From Acidobacteriota bacterium (GTDB taxonomy: Bacteria; Acidobacteriota; Vicinamibacteria; Vicinamibacterales; 2-12-FULL-66-21): a DNA stretch of 64,000 nt. Positions 30,429 through 40,773 of the stretch are shown here, piece by piece (within the stretch, counting starts at the first letter, position 1; each line of letters starts with the position of its first letter). The translations under genes were made by a program, and so were the position numbers. The notes under the pieces were generated by a model. That model did no database searches and was not told the origin of the DNA. It saw only the letters and a list, made by a program, of their open reading frames with translations. Where the stretch lies: positions 1 to 64,000 of the forward strand of contig JACPDI010000018.1 in the NCBI GenBank assembly GCA_016184105.1, given 5' to 3'.

Positions 30429-32399
30429 CGGGCGCCTGGCCACGCCGGAAGGAGGTGGCCGCGCGAGCGCGACCTGGACGCGCGGGCCGTACGCCGCGGC
30501 GGCCAACCCCACGCCGCAGGTTGGCGGTGTCCTCGCCAGCTGCGTCGAGGGCGTCACGTGCGCCACGATCCCCTTCAGCATCGACCTGCCCGCCGACTAC
30601 TGGACGCGTCATCAAGGCACGCTGTCGGTCACGGTGACCTGGCCCGATCACCAGATCGTCGCGGGACAGGACGCCGTGTACAACGACTTCGACGTCTATC
30701 TGTACGACGCCGACGGGCGCGAGGTCACGCACGCGGCGACGGGAGACCAGCCGGAACTGCTCACCGTGGAGAACCCTGCACCCGGGGCCTACACGCTGGT
30801 GGTGTATCTCTTCTCCATCGTCGACGAAGGCTTCACGGCTGCGGCGGCGCTGCAGTCGACCGCGGGGACCGTTCCACAGCCGGCGGACGATGAGAGCGCG
30901 ATCCGATTCAGCCCGGCCGTGACGTTGCGCGCGCCCGCGTCGGGGCGTGACGGCGAGCCCAGTACCGCGATCGATCAGGACGGCCGATGGTACGTCAGCG
31001 CGATTCGCGGCGTGCCGGCGGGCTCCGACATGTGGATCATCACGGATCCCGCGGGCCAGGGCTTCAAGTGGCTTGGCCGTCCCGACACGTTCCGCGTCCA
31101 GGATCCGCAGACCGGAGAGTTCCGTGAGCCGACGGCATCCGACGGCGGCGGCGACAGCGACATCGCGCTCACCCAGCCCGCGCCCGGCGCCATCCCGCGC
31201 GTCTACATGAGCAGCCTCGCGGCGGCCACCGTGAGTTCGGCCGTCTCGGAGGACACGGGCAAGACCTGGCTGCTGAATCCATCCGCCACGCTGGCCACGA
31301 CCGAAGATCGGCAGTGGAACATCGCGTCGGGCGAAGACTACGCGGCGATCTGGGTGCGCGAGCCGATCACCGGTCCGGGCTTCTACCTGTATCAGTCGAT
31401 CGACGGTGGAAAGACGTATCCGTTTGTCGCGCTCGCACACCCGAACAACGGGACCGGTGGGCAGCCGGTGATGAATCACACCACGGGGACGGTGTACGGC
31501 GTGATTTCATCGGGCAGCAACCTGATCTTCGTGAAAGGGCGGCGCGGGCTGGGCGGCGTGGTGCAGACCTTTACGAGCAAGACGATCAGCACGGGCTTCT
31601 CTCACGGCAACCTGTTTCCTCTGATCAAGGTGGATCGCGCCGGCAATCTGTACGTCGCGTGGAGCGACACGAAGGCGGTCTATTACCGCTGCTCCACGGA
31701 CGACGGGGACACATGGAGCGCGCCGGTTCGCGTCAGCCGCGCGGGAGGAACCGCAGTGATGCCGGCAATGGCCGTCGGCGACCCGGGGCGCCTCGCGTTT
31801 GCCTGGTACGGGTCGACAGCCGCGACCGCCACCGACAGCCAGGCGGACTGGTATCTCTGGTTCGCGCAGACGCCGGACGGGTGGGTCGCCATCGCATTCA
31901 CGGACGACCACAACGACTTCGACGGGCACACCTACATCACGCGTCAGATCGGCGGCCCGTCCTTGTATGGCGACGCCCGGCCCAGGAAGATCAGGATCCC
32001 GAAGAGCGGCAAGACCGCGCAGCCCGGGCCGGAGGTGATCGACTTCGCCGGTGACGCTGAGACGCCTCCATCCACCTCCGTGCCTGCTCCGGCCCACGAC
32101 ATCTTGTTGCCACGACGGATCTCGACGTGGACGGGGGCAACCCCGCATTCCTGTACGGCACGGCCGGGCGCCTGAACAGCGGGGCAATCAGCGACAGCCG
32201 GAAAGGGGCCGCCGACAGCGGAACGATGACGACGGGAGAAGCTGGCGTGATCCAGATCCGCATCGATCTCGCGAAGCTGGGAAATCCTGCGGCAGGCACC
32301 CGGCTGCACGGGACGATGGGCCGCGCGCGCGCCGCGGTGGACAACTCGCGCTTCATTCTCGACCGCACGCGGGGCGGGACGGGGTTTCTGTTGAAATAG
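30343..32399 (+). CDS. Exported BNR/sialidase-like beta-propeller protein (C-terminal frameshift)
   Basis: The ATG at 30343 follows GGAGG and opens a signal peptide (C-G-L-A-L-A-C-L-A-A-L-V). An N-terminal beta-sandwich like a pre-peptidase C-terminal domain follows (F-D-V-Y-L-Y-D-A-D-G-R). Propeller blades come next (Y-Q-S-I-D-G-G-K-T-Y; C-S-T-D-D-G-D-T-W). The open frame ends at 32175 with 25 or so unlikely residues. At about 32103 the true frame appears to switch: D-I-L then V-A-T-T-D-L-D-V-D-G-G-N-P-A-F-L-Y-G, running to 32399. One missing base there restores a protein of about 685 residues. No catalytic residues can be assigned. Confidence 0.75.
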
Positions 32400-32403
32400 A
32401 ACC

Positions 32404-33606
32404 CTAGTGGCCCGGCGGCGTGCGGGTCTTCCGCGGCGGGTTGTAGAACGGCGTCTTCACAATGCGCGCGCCGACGAGGTGTCGCACCGCTTCCACGGTC
32501 ACCTCGACCTCGGCGCGCGCTCCTTCGCGCGCGTGCGCCGCGTCGATCGTCGCCAGCGCGATCATCTTCTTCAGCACGGGCGACCAGGTCGTCGACGTCG
32601 CCTTGCCGACCTGACGGCCGCCGGCCATCACCGGCACCGCGACACGCGAGGCGATCGACGAAACGGCGGGCGGGAGGCCCACCTTCTCGTGGATCGCCTC
32701 GACCTCGGACCAGTTCAGTTCCAGCCCGACGATCCGGCGCGCCGTGCCGCTCGCCTGTTCGGCGGCAATCGCCGCCTGTCCGACGAACGGCGCCTTGTCG
32801 AGCGCCACGAGCCGCTCGAAACCCATCTCGAAAGGCGTGTACATCTGGGCGGGGATCATCGCCTTTCGGCAGCTGAAGAAGTCCACCTCGATCAGCAGCA
32901 GCCCCGCTTCGATGCGGGCGACATCGAGCGCCAGCATGCCCGCCGGGCGGATCTCGAAGGCGCGCCCCGCGCGCATGAGGGCGTCCCACACCTTCAGCGC
33001 GTCGGCCCACGCGACCCAGATCTCGTAGCCGAGGTCTCCCGTGTAGCCGGTCCGCGAGATGTCCACCGGCACGCCGGCAATGCGCCCCCTGGTCACGCGG
33101 AAGTACTTGAGGGACTCGATGTCGGCCTCGGCCACCGCGCGCAGCACGCCCGCCGACGTCGGGCCCTGGAGCGCGAGCGCGGCGACTTCCTCGGAGATGT
33201 CTTCGATCTGCACGTCGAGGCCGACGGCGTTCCGGGAAAACCAGCGGAGGCTCGGGTCCGCTGCCGTCCAGCGATAGCGCTGCTCCTCCAGCCTCGACAC
33301 CGTCCCGTCGTCGATGACCTTGCCGCGCTCGTCGCACCACGGCGTGTAGTACACCTGGCCGACGGCCATCTTGCGCGCGTCGCGCGTGATCACGCGGTCC
33401 ACCAGGCGCGTGGCGTCGCGGCCGGTGACGATGTACTTGTAGAGCGGCGTGATATCGATCAGCGCCGCCGCGTTGCGGATTGCGTTGTATTCGTGCTCGT
33501 GGTGCGATTCGTACGCGCTGACCGCGTAATACCCGGACCACTCCCGATAGTTGAGGCTCTCGCAGAGCGGCAGCGTGCGTTCGTGGAAGGCGGTGCCGAC
33601 GGGCAT
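32404..33606 (-). CDS. GcvT-like aminomethyltransferase-family protein
   Basis: The 400-residue product matches the folate-binding GcvT fold. It shows the N-terminal R-N-A-A-A-L-I-D-I-T-P segment, the central R-T-G-Y-T-G-D-L-G-Y-E-I-W motif and a C-terminal beta-barrel (V-G-K-A-T-S-T-T-W-S-P). Family members move one-carbon units from glycine, dimethylglycine or methoxy compounds to tetrahydrofolate. The nearby Rieske remnant and FAD oxidoreductases suggest a dedicated demethylation role rather than the glycine-cleavage T protein, since gcvH and gcvP are absent. That role is inference. No clear ribosome-binding site precedes the ATG. Confidence 0.82.
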   Translation of the reverse strand: MPVGTAFHERTLPLCESLNYREWSGYYAVSAYESHHEHEYNAIRNAAALIDITPLYKYIVTGRDATRLVDRVITRDARKMAVGQVYYTPWCDERGKVIDDGTVSRLEEQRYRWTAADPSLRWFSRNAVGLDVQIEDISEEVAALALQGPTSAGVLRAVAEADIESLKYFRVTRGRIAGVPVDISRTGYTGDLGYEIWVAWADALKVWDALMRAGRAFEIRPAGMLALDVARIEAGLLLIEVDFFSCRKAMIPAQMYTPFEMGFERLVALDKAPFVGQAAIAAEQASGTARRIVGLELNWSEVEAIHEKVGLPPAVSSIASRVAVPVMAGGRQVGKATSTTWSPVLKKMIALATIDAAHAREGARAEVEVTVEAVRHLVGARIVKTPFYNPPRKTRTPPGH

Positions 33607-33644
33607 GGGGCGGAATTATAGCCGCGCCGGCCGCGTTCGGATAG

Positions 33645-33731
33645 AATGGCCCCCGCCGCCATGCGCTCCGTGCCCCATCTGCTCGTCCACGCCCGCCTCC
33701 TCGGCACCGCCACGCTCGCGGCCGGACTCTG
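33645..33731 (+). other. Short ORF of 28 codons, probably not a gene
   Basis: An ATG-started frame (MAPAAMRSVPHLLVHARLLG and 8 more residues) lies in the 198-base gap before the FAD oxidoreductase. It has no ribosome-binding site or recognisable motif. It may be a remnant of a lost 5' end or chance. Confidence 0.15.
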
Positions 33732-33753
33732 ATCCGCCGGCTTCGAACCCGCT

Positions 33754-33804
33754 CGGCAGAACCATTCGGCAGAACCACCCGGGCAGAACCATTCGGCAGA
33801 ACCT
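33754..33804 (+). repeat. Four-copy 13-14 base tandem repeat touching a start codon
   Basis: Units CGGCAGAACCATT, CGGCAGAACCACCC, GGGCAGAACCATT and a partial CGGCAGAACCT follow one another and end at the base before the ATG of the next gene. The repeat occupies the ribosome-binding region, and no Shine-Dalgarno sequence is visible. Changes in copy number could alter initiation. Confidence 0.85.
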
Positions 33805-35376
33805 ATGAAGTACGACGCGATCGTCATCGGCGGCGGCCACAACGGTCTCATCACGGCGGCGTACCTCGCGCGTGCCGGACGGAAGGTCGTCGTGCTCGAA
33901 CGGCGTCACGTGCTCGGCGGTGCGGCCGTCACGGAAGAAGTCTTCCCCGGCTTCAAATTCTCCGTCTGCTCGTACGTCGTCTCGTTGCTGCGGCCTGAGA
34001 TCATCAGGGAGCTGGATCTGCCGCGCCACGGCTTCGAGCTGTTGCCGCTGGACGGGACGTTCACCCCCATGCCGAACGGCGACTACCTGTGGCGCATGAA
34101 CGATCACGCGCGGACGCGCCGCGAGATCGCCCGCCACTCGCGTCTCGATGCCGAAGCCTACGAGGAATACGGCAAGGCGATGATCGAGCAGGGGCGGTTC
34201 GTCAAGCCGGTCCTCGGCATGACGCCGCCCGATCCGACATCTCCCGGCTTTCGAGGCGCCCGCGCGCTGGCCGGACTGCTGAACCGCTTTCGCGGGCTGT
34301 CGTACGAGGACCGGTACAACCAGGTCCAGCTGATGACGATGAGCGCCGTCGATTTCCTCGACCAGTGGTTCGAGACCGACGTGCTGAAGGCCACGATGTC
34401 GGCGTCGGGCATCATCGGGACGTTTCTCGGCGTGCGCTCGCCGGGCACGGCGTACGTGCTGCTGCACCACTACATGGGGGAGATCGACGGCGCCTTCCGT
34501 GCGTGGGGGCTGTCGCGCGGCGGAACCGGCGCCGTGTCGCTGGCGATTGCCGCCGCGGCGCGTGAGGCCGGCGCCGAAATCCGCACCGAGGCCCCCGTGT
34601 CGACGATCATCGTCCGCAACCGTCGCGCCACCGGCGTCGCGCTCGAGAACGGAGACGAGCTTCACGCGGGCATGGTCGCGTCCAGCGTGGATCCGAGGCG
34701 CACCTTCTTCGGGCTGGTCGGCGAGCGCGAGCTGCCGGCCGAATTCGCCGATGACGTGCGGCGTTACAAGTACCGCGGATCATCGGGCAAGGTGAACCTC
34801 GCGCTCGACGCGCTTCCGAGCTTCACCGCGATGCCCGGCGAAGGACCGCACCTGCGCGGAGCTGTGTCGATCTCGCCAAGCGTCGACTACATGGAACGCG
34901 CGTACGACGACGCGAAGTACGGGCGCTATTCGCGCAAGCCGTACGTGGACATCGTCATTCCGAGCCTGACGGATCCCTCCGTGGCGCCCCCAGGAAAGCA
35001 CGTGATGTCCTGCTTCGTGCAGTACGCGCCGTACCACCTGAAGGAAGGCACTTGGGACGAGAAGCGCGAGGAGTTCGGCGACGCGGTGGTCAACGCGATC
35101 GCCGAGCACGCGCCGAATTTCAAGGACATCATCCTGCACCGCCAGGTGCTCACGCCGCTCGACATGGAACGCGAGTTCGGCCTGACCGAAGGCAACATCT
35201 TCCAGGGGGAGCTCTCGCTCGAACAGCTGTTCTTCCTGCGCCCGGCCCCCGGCTGGGCGCACTACACGACGCCCATCAGGAACTTGTACATTTGCGGCTC
35301 CGGTGCCCACCCCGGCGGAGGCATCATGGGCGCGCCGGGACGCAACGCGGCGATGGCGATGCTGGGTAGGAGGTGA
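33805..35376 (+). CDS. FAD/NAD(P)-dependent oxidoreductase, phytoene-dehydrogenase/CrtO-like (first copy)
   Basis: The 523-residue product opens with the dinucleotide-binding fold I-V-I-G-G-G-H-N-G-L-I-T-A-A-Y-L-A (residues 6-22) and V-V-L-E-R-R. It ends with the FAD-closing motif N-L-Y-I-C-G-S-G-A-H-P-G-G-G. This is the amine-oxidase/phytoene-desaturase superfamily; related proteins include carotenoid ketolases and PYROXD2-like oxidoreductases. No carotenoid genes are nearby, so a carotenoid role is not supported. Its stop overlaps the start of a paralogue (TGATG), so the two are coupled and may form a heterodimer. The substrate is unknown. Confidence 0.88.
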   Translation: MKYDAIVIGGGHNGLITAAYLARAGRKVVVLERRHVLGGAAVTEEVFPGFKFSVCSYVVSLLRPEIIRELDLPRHGFELLPLDGTFTPMPNGDYLWRMNDHARTRREIARHSRLDAEAYEEYGKAMIEQGRFVKPVLGMTPPDPTSPGFRGARALAGLLNRFRGLSYEDRYNQVQLMTMSAVDFLDQWFETDVLKATMSASGIIGTFLGVRSPGTAYVLLHHYMGEIDGAFRAWGLSRGGTGAVSLAIAAAAREAGAEIRTEAPVSTIIVRNRRATGVALENGDELHAGMVASSVDPRRTFFGLVGERELPAEFADDVRRYKYRGSSGKVNLALDALPSFTAMPGEGPHLRGAVSISPSVDYMERAYDDAKYGRYSRKPYVDIVIPSLTDPSVAPPGKHVMSCFVQYAPYHLKEGTWDEKREEFGDAVVNAIAEHAPNFKDIILHRQVLTPLDMEREFGLTEGNIFQGELSLEQLFFLRPAPGWAHYTTPIRNLYICGSGAHPGGGIMGAPGRNAAMAMLGRR

Positions 35377-36950
35377 TGACCAAACGCATCGTCATCATCG
35401 GCGCCGGGCACAACGGGCTGGTCACCGCCTTCTATCTGGCGAAAGCGGGTCTGCGTCCCCTGGTGCTTGAGCGGAGGGCCGTCGTCGGAGGCGCGGCCAC
35501 CACGGAGGAAATCGCCGGCGGGGTGCCGGGACCAGGATTGGCGCACACGCTCGGCCCGCTGCGGCGATCGATCGTGCGGGATATGAAGCTGGCCGAGCGC
35601 GGCGTGCGCTTCATCGACCCGGATCCCGCGACGGTGGCGCTCGCGCCCGACGGGCGGCGCGTGTCGTTCTATCGGGATCCCGCCAGAACACGGACATCGA
35701 TCGAACCGCTGTCGGCGCGCGATGGGGAACGGTATCCGGCATTTGCGGCGACGCTCGACCGGATTGGAGGTGTGCTGCGCGGGTTGCTCGAGATGGCGCC
35801 TCCCGATGTGGACGAACCCGGCACGCGCGATTTGTGGAAGCTCGTCTCGGCGGGGCGCCGATTCAGGGCGCTGCCAAAGCAGGACGCCTTCCGGCTCTTG
35901 CGCTGGATGCCGATGGCGGTGGCGGACCTCGTAGCCGAGTTCTTCGAGCACGATCTCGTGCAGGCCGCGATCGCCGCACGGGCGCTCCAGGGAACGAACC
36001 TCGGCCCGTGGTCCGCGGCAACCGGCGCGCTGCTGCTCCTGCACGCCGCCTCCGATCCGCTGCCGGCCGGGTCGAGCGTGACCGCGGAGGGCGGACCCGG
36101 CGCGGTGACGCAGGCGATGGCGAAGGCCGCGGCCGAGGCGGGCGCGGAAATCCGGGTGGGCGCCCCTGTGGCGCGCATCGAGGCGGACCGCAACGGCGTC
36201 GCGGCCGTGCGCCTCGAGTCCGGCGAGGTCATCTCCGCGAGCGCCATCATCTCCAACGCCGATCCGAAGCAGACGTTCCTGCGGCTGGTCGATCCCACCG
36301 TGCTCGATCCCGGGTTCGTCGCGCGCATTGGCAATTACCGCTCGCGCGGCACGACCGCGAAGATGAACCTCGTGCTGAATGCTCCGCCCGTGTTCACCGC
36401 GCTCGGCGGCGAGGCGTCGCTGCTGGCGGCGCGGCTGCACATCGGTCCGGGAATCGATTACATCGAGCGCGCGTTCGATGCGTCGAAGTACGGGCGATGG
36501 TCGGAGCGGCCGTGGCTGGACGTCCGCGTGCCGACCGCCGGGGACCCGGCGCTCGCCAGCCATGGCATGCACGTCGTCTCGGTGGTGGCGCACTTCGCGC
36601 CGTACGCGCTGCGCGAGGGAGACTGGACGGTTTCGGCGGAGCCGTTCGGCGCCGCCGTGCTGCGTACGCTGGACGAATATGCGCCGGGTCTCTCGTCCAC
36701 CGTCGTCGCGCGGCAGCTGTTCACGCCGAGCGATCTCGAGGAGCGCTGGGCCCTGACGGGCGGGCACATCCACCACGGGGAGCCTGGACTTGATCAACTA
36801 TTCTTCATGCGCCCCGTCATGGGCTGGGCGCGCTACCGCACGCCCGTGAGGGGCCTGTACCTGTGCGGCGCCGGCACGCATCCCGGCCTGGGCTTGACCG
36901 GCGGCTCCGGCCAGAACGCCGCGCGCGAAATCCTCATAGACCTGAAATAA
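35376..36950 (+). CDS. FAD/NAD(P)-dependent oxidoreductase, phytoene-dehydrogenase/CrtO-like (second copy)
   Basis: The 524-residue product repeats the architecture of the preceding gene: I-V-I-I-G-A-G-H-N-G-L-V-T-A at the N-terminus and L-Y-L-C-G-A-G-T-H-P-G-L-G-L-T-G-G at the C-terminus. The ATG overlaps the previous stop by one base (TGATG), with TAGGAGG directly before it. A GTG one codon earlier is also possible. Tandem coupling of two diverged copies suggests that they act together. The stop codon is followed at once by a REP element that forms the start of the M28 peptidase gene. Confidence 0.88.
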   Translation: MTKRIVIIGAGHNGLVTAFYLAKAGLRPLVLERRAVVGGAATTEEIAGGVPGPGLAHTLGPLRRSIVRDMKLAERGVRFIDPDPATVALAPDGRRVSFYRDPARTRTSIEPLSARDGERYPAFAATLDRIGGVLRGLLEMAPPDVDEPGTRDLWKLVSAGRRFRALPKQDAFRLLRWMPMAVADLVAEFFEHDLVQAAIAARALQGTNLGPWSAATGALLLLHAASDPLPAGSSVTAEGGPGAVTQAMAKAAAEAGAEIRVGAPVARIEADRNGVAAVRLESGEVISASAIISNADPKQTFLRLVDPTVLDPGFVARIGNYRSRGTTAKMNLVLNAPPVFTALGGEASLLAARLHIGPGIDYIERAFDASKYGRWSERPWLDVRVPTAGDPALASHGMHVVSVVAHFAPYALREGDWTVSAEPFGAAVLRTLDEYAPGLSSTVVARQLFTPSDLEERWALTGGHIHHGEPGLDQLFFMRPVMGWARYRTPVRGLYLCGAGTHPGLGLTGGSGQNAAREILIDLK

Positions 36951-37028
36951 GTGGGACAGTCACACTTCCGAAGCTCAGCCGTGGCGATAAGTGTGACAGT
37001 CACACTTTTAAGTGTGACTGTCACACTT
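36951..37028. repeat. REP cluster R2 (units a-b-c) forming the 5' end of a gene
   Basis: Unit a is GTGGGACAGTCACACTT (36951-36967). Unit b is AAGTGTGACAGTCACACTT (36989-37007) and unit c AAGTGTGACTGTCACACTT (37010-37028). Units b and c are perfect 9-1-9 palindromes. The spacers are 21 and 2 bases. The cluster starts at the first base after the stop codon of the FAD oxidoreductase and lies wholly inside the reading frame of the M28 peptidase. Confidence 0.95.
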
Positions 37029-39041
37029 ACGGGGCCGCAGGACGCCGGGCGGGCGTTCCAGCAGTCGGTCTCGCCCGAACGCATCCGCGAGTTCCACCAG
37101 TTCCTCTCCGCAGAGCCTCACGTCGCCGGCTCGCTACGCGATCGGCTGCTCGCCGAATGGACGCGCGATCGCTTCAAGGAATTCGGGTTGGACGAGGTCC
37201 GCATCACGGAGCACGAGGTGCTCCTGCCGTACCCGCTGGAGGTGAGCGTCGAAATGACGGCGCCACGCGCCTGGCGGGCAACGATGCGGGAGGAGCCCAT
37301 CGCGGGCGACGAGTACACAGCCAGGAACGATCTCGGCATCCCCCACCATGCGTACTCCGCGTCAGGCGACGTCACCGCGCCTGTCGTGTACGCCGGCAGC
37401 GGCAATCCTGCGGATTACGACTGGCTCGCGGCGCAGGGGATCGACGTTCGCGGCAAGATCGCCATCGTCCGCTACTCCGTTCCCTACAGCTATCGCGGCT
37501 TCAAGGCGCTGACGGCGCAGGAACGCGGCCTCGCAGGCATCCTCATCTACTCCGATCCCGCCGATGATGGCGCGGGCAGAGGCGCCGTGTATCCGAAAGG
37601 GCCGTGGGGCCCCGAGTCGCACATCCAGCGCGGTGGCACGGTGTACGACTTCCTGGTACCGGGCGATCCGCTCACGCCCGGGTGGGCGTCGGTCCCGGGT
37701 GCCAAGCGGATCCAGCGAACGGAAGCGGTGTCGCTGCCCAAGATCATCAGCGCGCCGCTTTCCGCGCGAGACGCACGCGAGATTCTCCGCGTCCTCGACG
37801 GGCCGCAGGTGCCAGCCGCGTGGCAAGGGGGCCTCGGCTTCACGTACCGCGCCGGCAGCGGGCCGGCGACCGTGCGGCTTCGCGTCAGGATGGACGAGGC
37901 GGTGCGGCCGATATGGACGGTGACCGGTGCGATCAAGGGAGGCCTCGATCCAGACTCGCTGGTGATCGTCGGCAATCATCGCGACGCGTGGATCTTCGGA
38001 GGTGTTGACCCGTCGAGCGGATCCGCCGCGCTGATGGAACTGGCGCGGACGCTGGGTGCGCTCGCGCGCAGCGGGCAGCGGCCGCGGCGCACGATCCTCT
38101 TCGCCAGCTGGGATGCCGAAGAGTTCACGCTGACCTCGTCTACCGAGTGGGGCGAGCAGCACGCCGCGACGCTGGCACGACATGCGGTCGCCTACCTGAA
38201 CGTCGACAGCGCGGCGTCAGGCCCGAATTTCGCCGCCTCGGCGGTGCCCTCGTTGAACCGGGTCATCACCGAGGCCGCGCAGCAGGTCATCGACCCGCGG
38301 CGCAAGATCCCGGTGGCCGCCGCCTGGCGCGAGCAGGCGGCGCGCGAGCGCGGCGTGCTTCCGACGGCAGACGGCTCGAACTTGATCAACAACCGGCTGG
38401 GCAGCGGGTCGGACTACACCGTCTTCCTGAATCACCTCGGCATCCCTATCGCCGACCTCTCGTTCGACGGACCGTACGGCGTGTATCACTCCGCGTATGA
38501 CAACCACAATTGGGTGTCGCGCATCGGTGATCCTGGTTTCCTCCACCATGCGGCGCTCGTGAAGATCTGGGGGCTCGCCGCGTTGAAGCTGGCGAATGCT
38601 GACGTGCTGCCGCTCGACGTCGCGAGCTACGCCGATCGGATCGCGGAGTTCGTCAAGGAGGCGGAGCGAAACGCGGCCGTCACGCCGGAGCTAAAGGCGG
38701 CCGTCACGCGCCTGCAGGCCGCCGCGCGCGCGACGATGGCCGAGGTGACGCGGGCGCGGGTGGCGGGCGACGCGGAGGCGCAGGCCCGGCTGAACCGCCG
38801 GCTCATGGCGTTCGAACGGGCGTTCATCGATCCCGCCGGCCTTCCCGGGCGCCCCTGGTACCGGCATCAACTCTACGCGCCCAGGTTCACCTATGCCGCG
38901 GAGGTCCTGCCGGCGCTGACCGAAGCGGCCGAGCTGCCCCAGGCCGCGCGCGACGCGTCACGCGTGGCCGCCGCGCTGGTACAGATCACGGCTTCCCTCG
39001 CACGTGCCACAGAGATCCTGACCGGCGCCGCGATAAGATAG
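36951..39041 (+). CDS. M28-family zinc peptidase, glutamate carboxypeptidase II-like, with REP-encoded N-terminus
   Basis: The product (up to 696 residues) has a protease-associated domain and an M28 catalytic domain. It shows G-N-H-R-D-A-W (about 341), S-W-D-A-E-E-F (about 390), a conserved Asp in L-N-V-D-S-A and G-V-Y-H-S-A-Y-D (about 511). A C-terminal helical dimerisation domain follows. The family removes residues from peptides, usually outside the cytoplasm. Conserved sequence begins near Q-D-A-G-R-A-F (residue 30). All possible starts before it (GTG at 36951, 36981, 36993 and 37014) lie in the REP cluster. The repeats encode A-I-S-V-T-V-T-L-L-S-V-T-V-T-L, the only hydrophobic stretch that could serve as a signal. 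A typical A-x-A cleavage site is not obvious. Confidence 0.88.
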   Translation: MGQSHFRSSAVAISVTVTLLSVTVTLTGPQDAGRAFQQSVSPERIREFHQFLSAEPHVAGSLRDRLLAEWTRDRFKEFGLDEVRITEHEVLLPYPLEVSVEMTAPRAWRATMREEPIAGDEYTARNDLGIPHHAYSASGDVTAPVVYAGSGNPADYDWLAAQGIDVRGKIAIVRYSVPYSYRGFKALTAQERGLAGILIYSDPADDGAGRGAVYPKGPWGPESHIQRGGTVYDFLVPGDPLTPGWASVPGAKRIQRTEAVSLPKIISAPLSARDAREILRVLDGPQVPAAWQGGLGFTYRAGSGPATVRLRVRMDEAVRPIWTVTGAIKGGLDPDSLVIVGNHRDAWIFGGVDPSSGSAALMELARTLGALARSGQRPRRTILFASWDAEEFTLTSSTEWGEQHAATLARHAVAYLNVDSAASGPNFAASAVPSLNRVITEAAQQVIDPRRKIPVAAAWREQAARERGVLPTADGSNLINNRLGSGSDYTVFLNHLGIPIADLSFDGPYGVYHSAYDNHNWVSRIGDPGFLHHAALVKIWGLAALKLANADVLPLDVASYADRIAEFVKEAERNAAVTPELKAAVTRLQAAARATMAEVTRARVAGDAEAQARLNRRLMAFERAFIDPAGLPGRPWYRHQLYAPRFTYAAEVLPALTEAAELPQAARDASRVAAALVQITASLARATEILTGAAIR

Positions 39042-39064
39042 CGGGATCATCGAGAGGCGCACAC

Positions 39065-40771
<1,707 letters not shown>

Positions 40772-40773
40772 GA

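Noticed and set aside
33805-36950. Carotenoid biosynthesis cluster
   Set aside because: The two FAD oxidoreductases resemble CrtO-like enzymes, but no phytoene synthase, cyclase or isoprenoid gene lies nearby.
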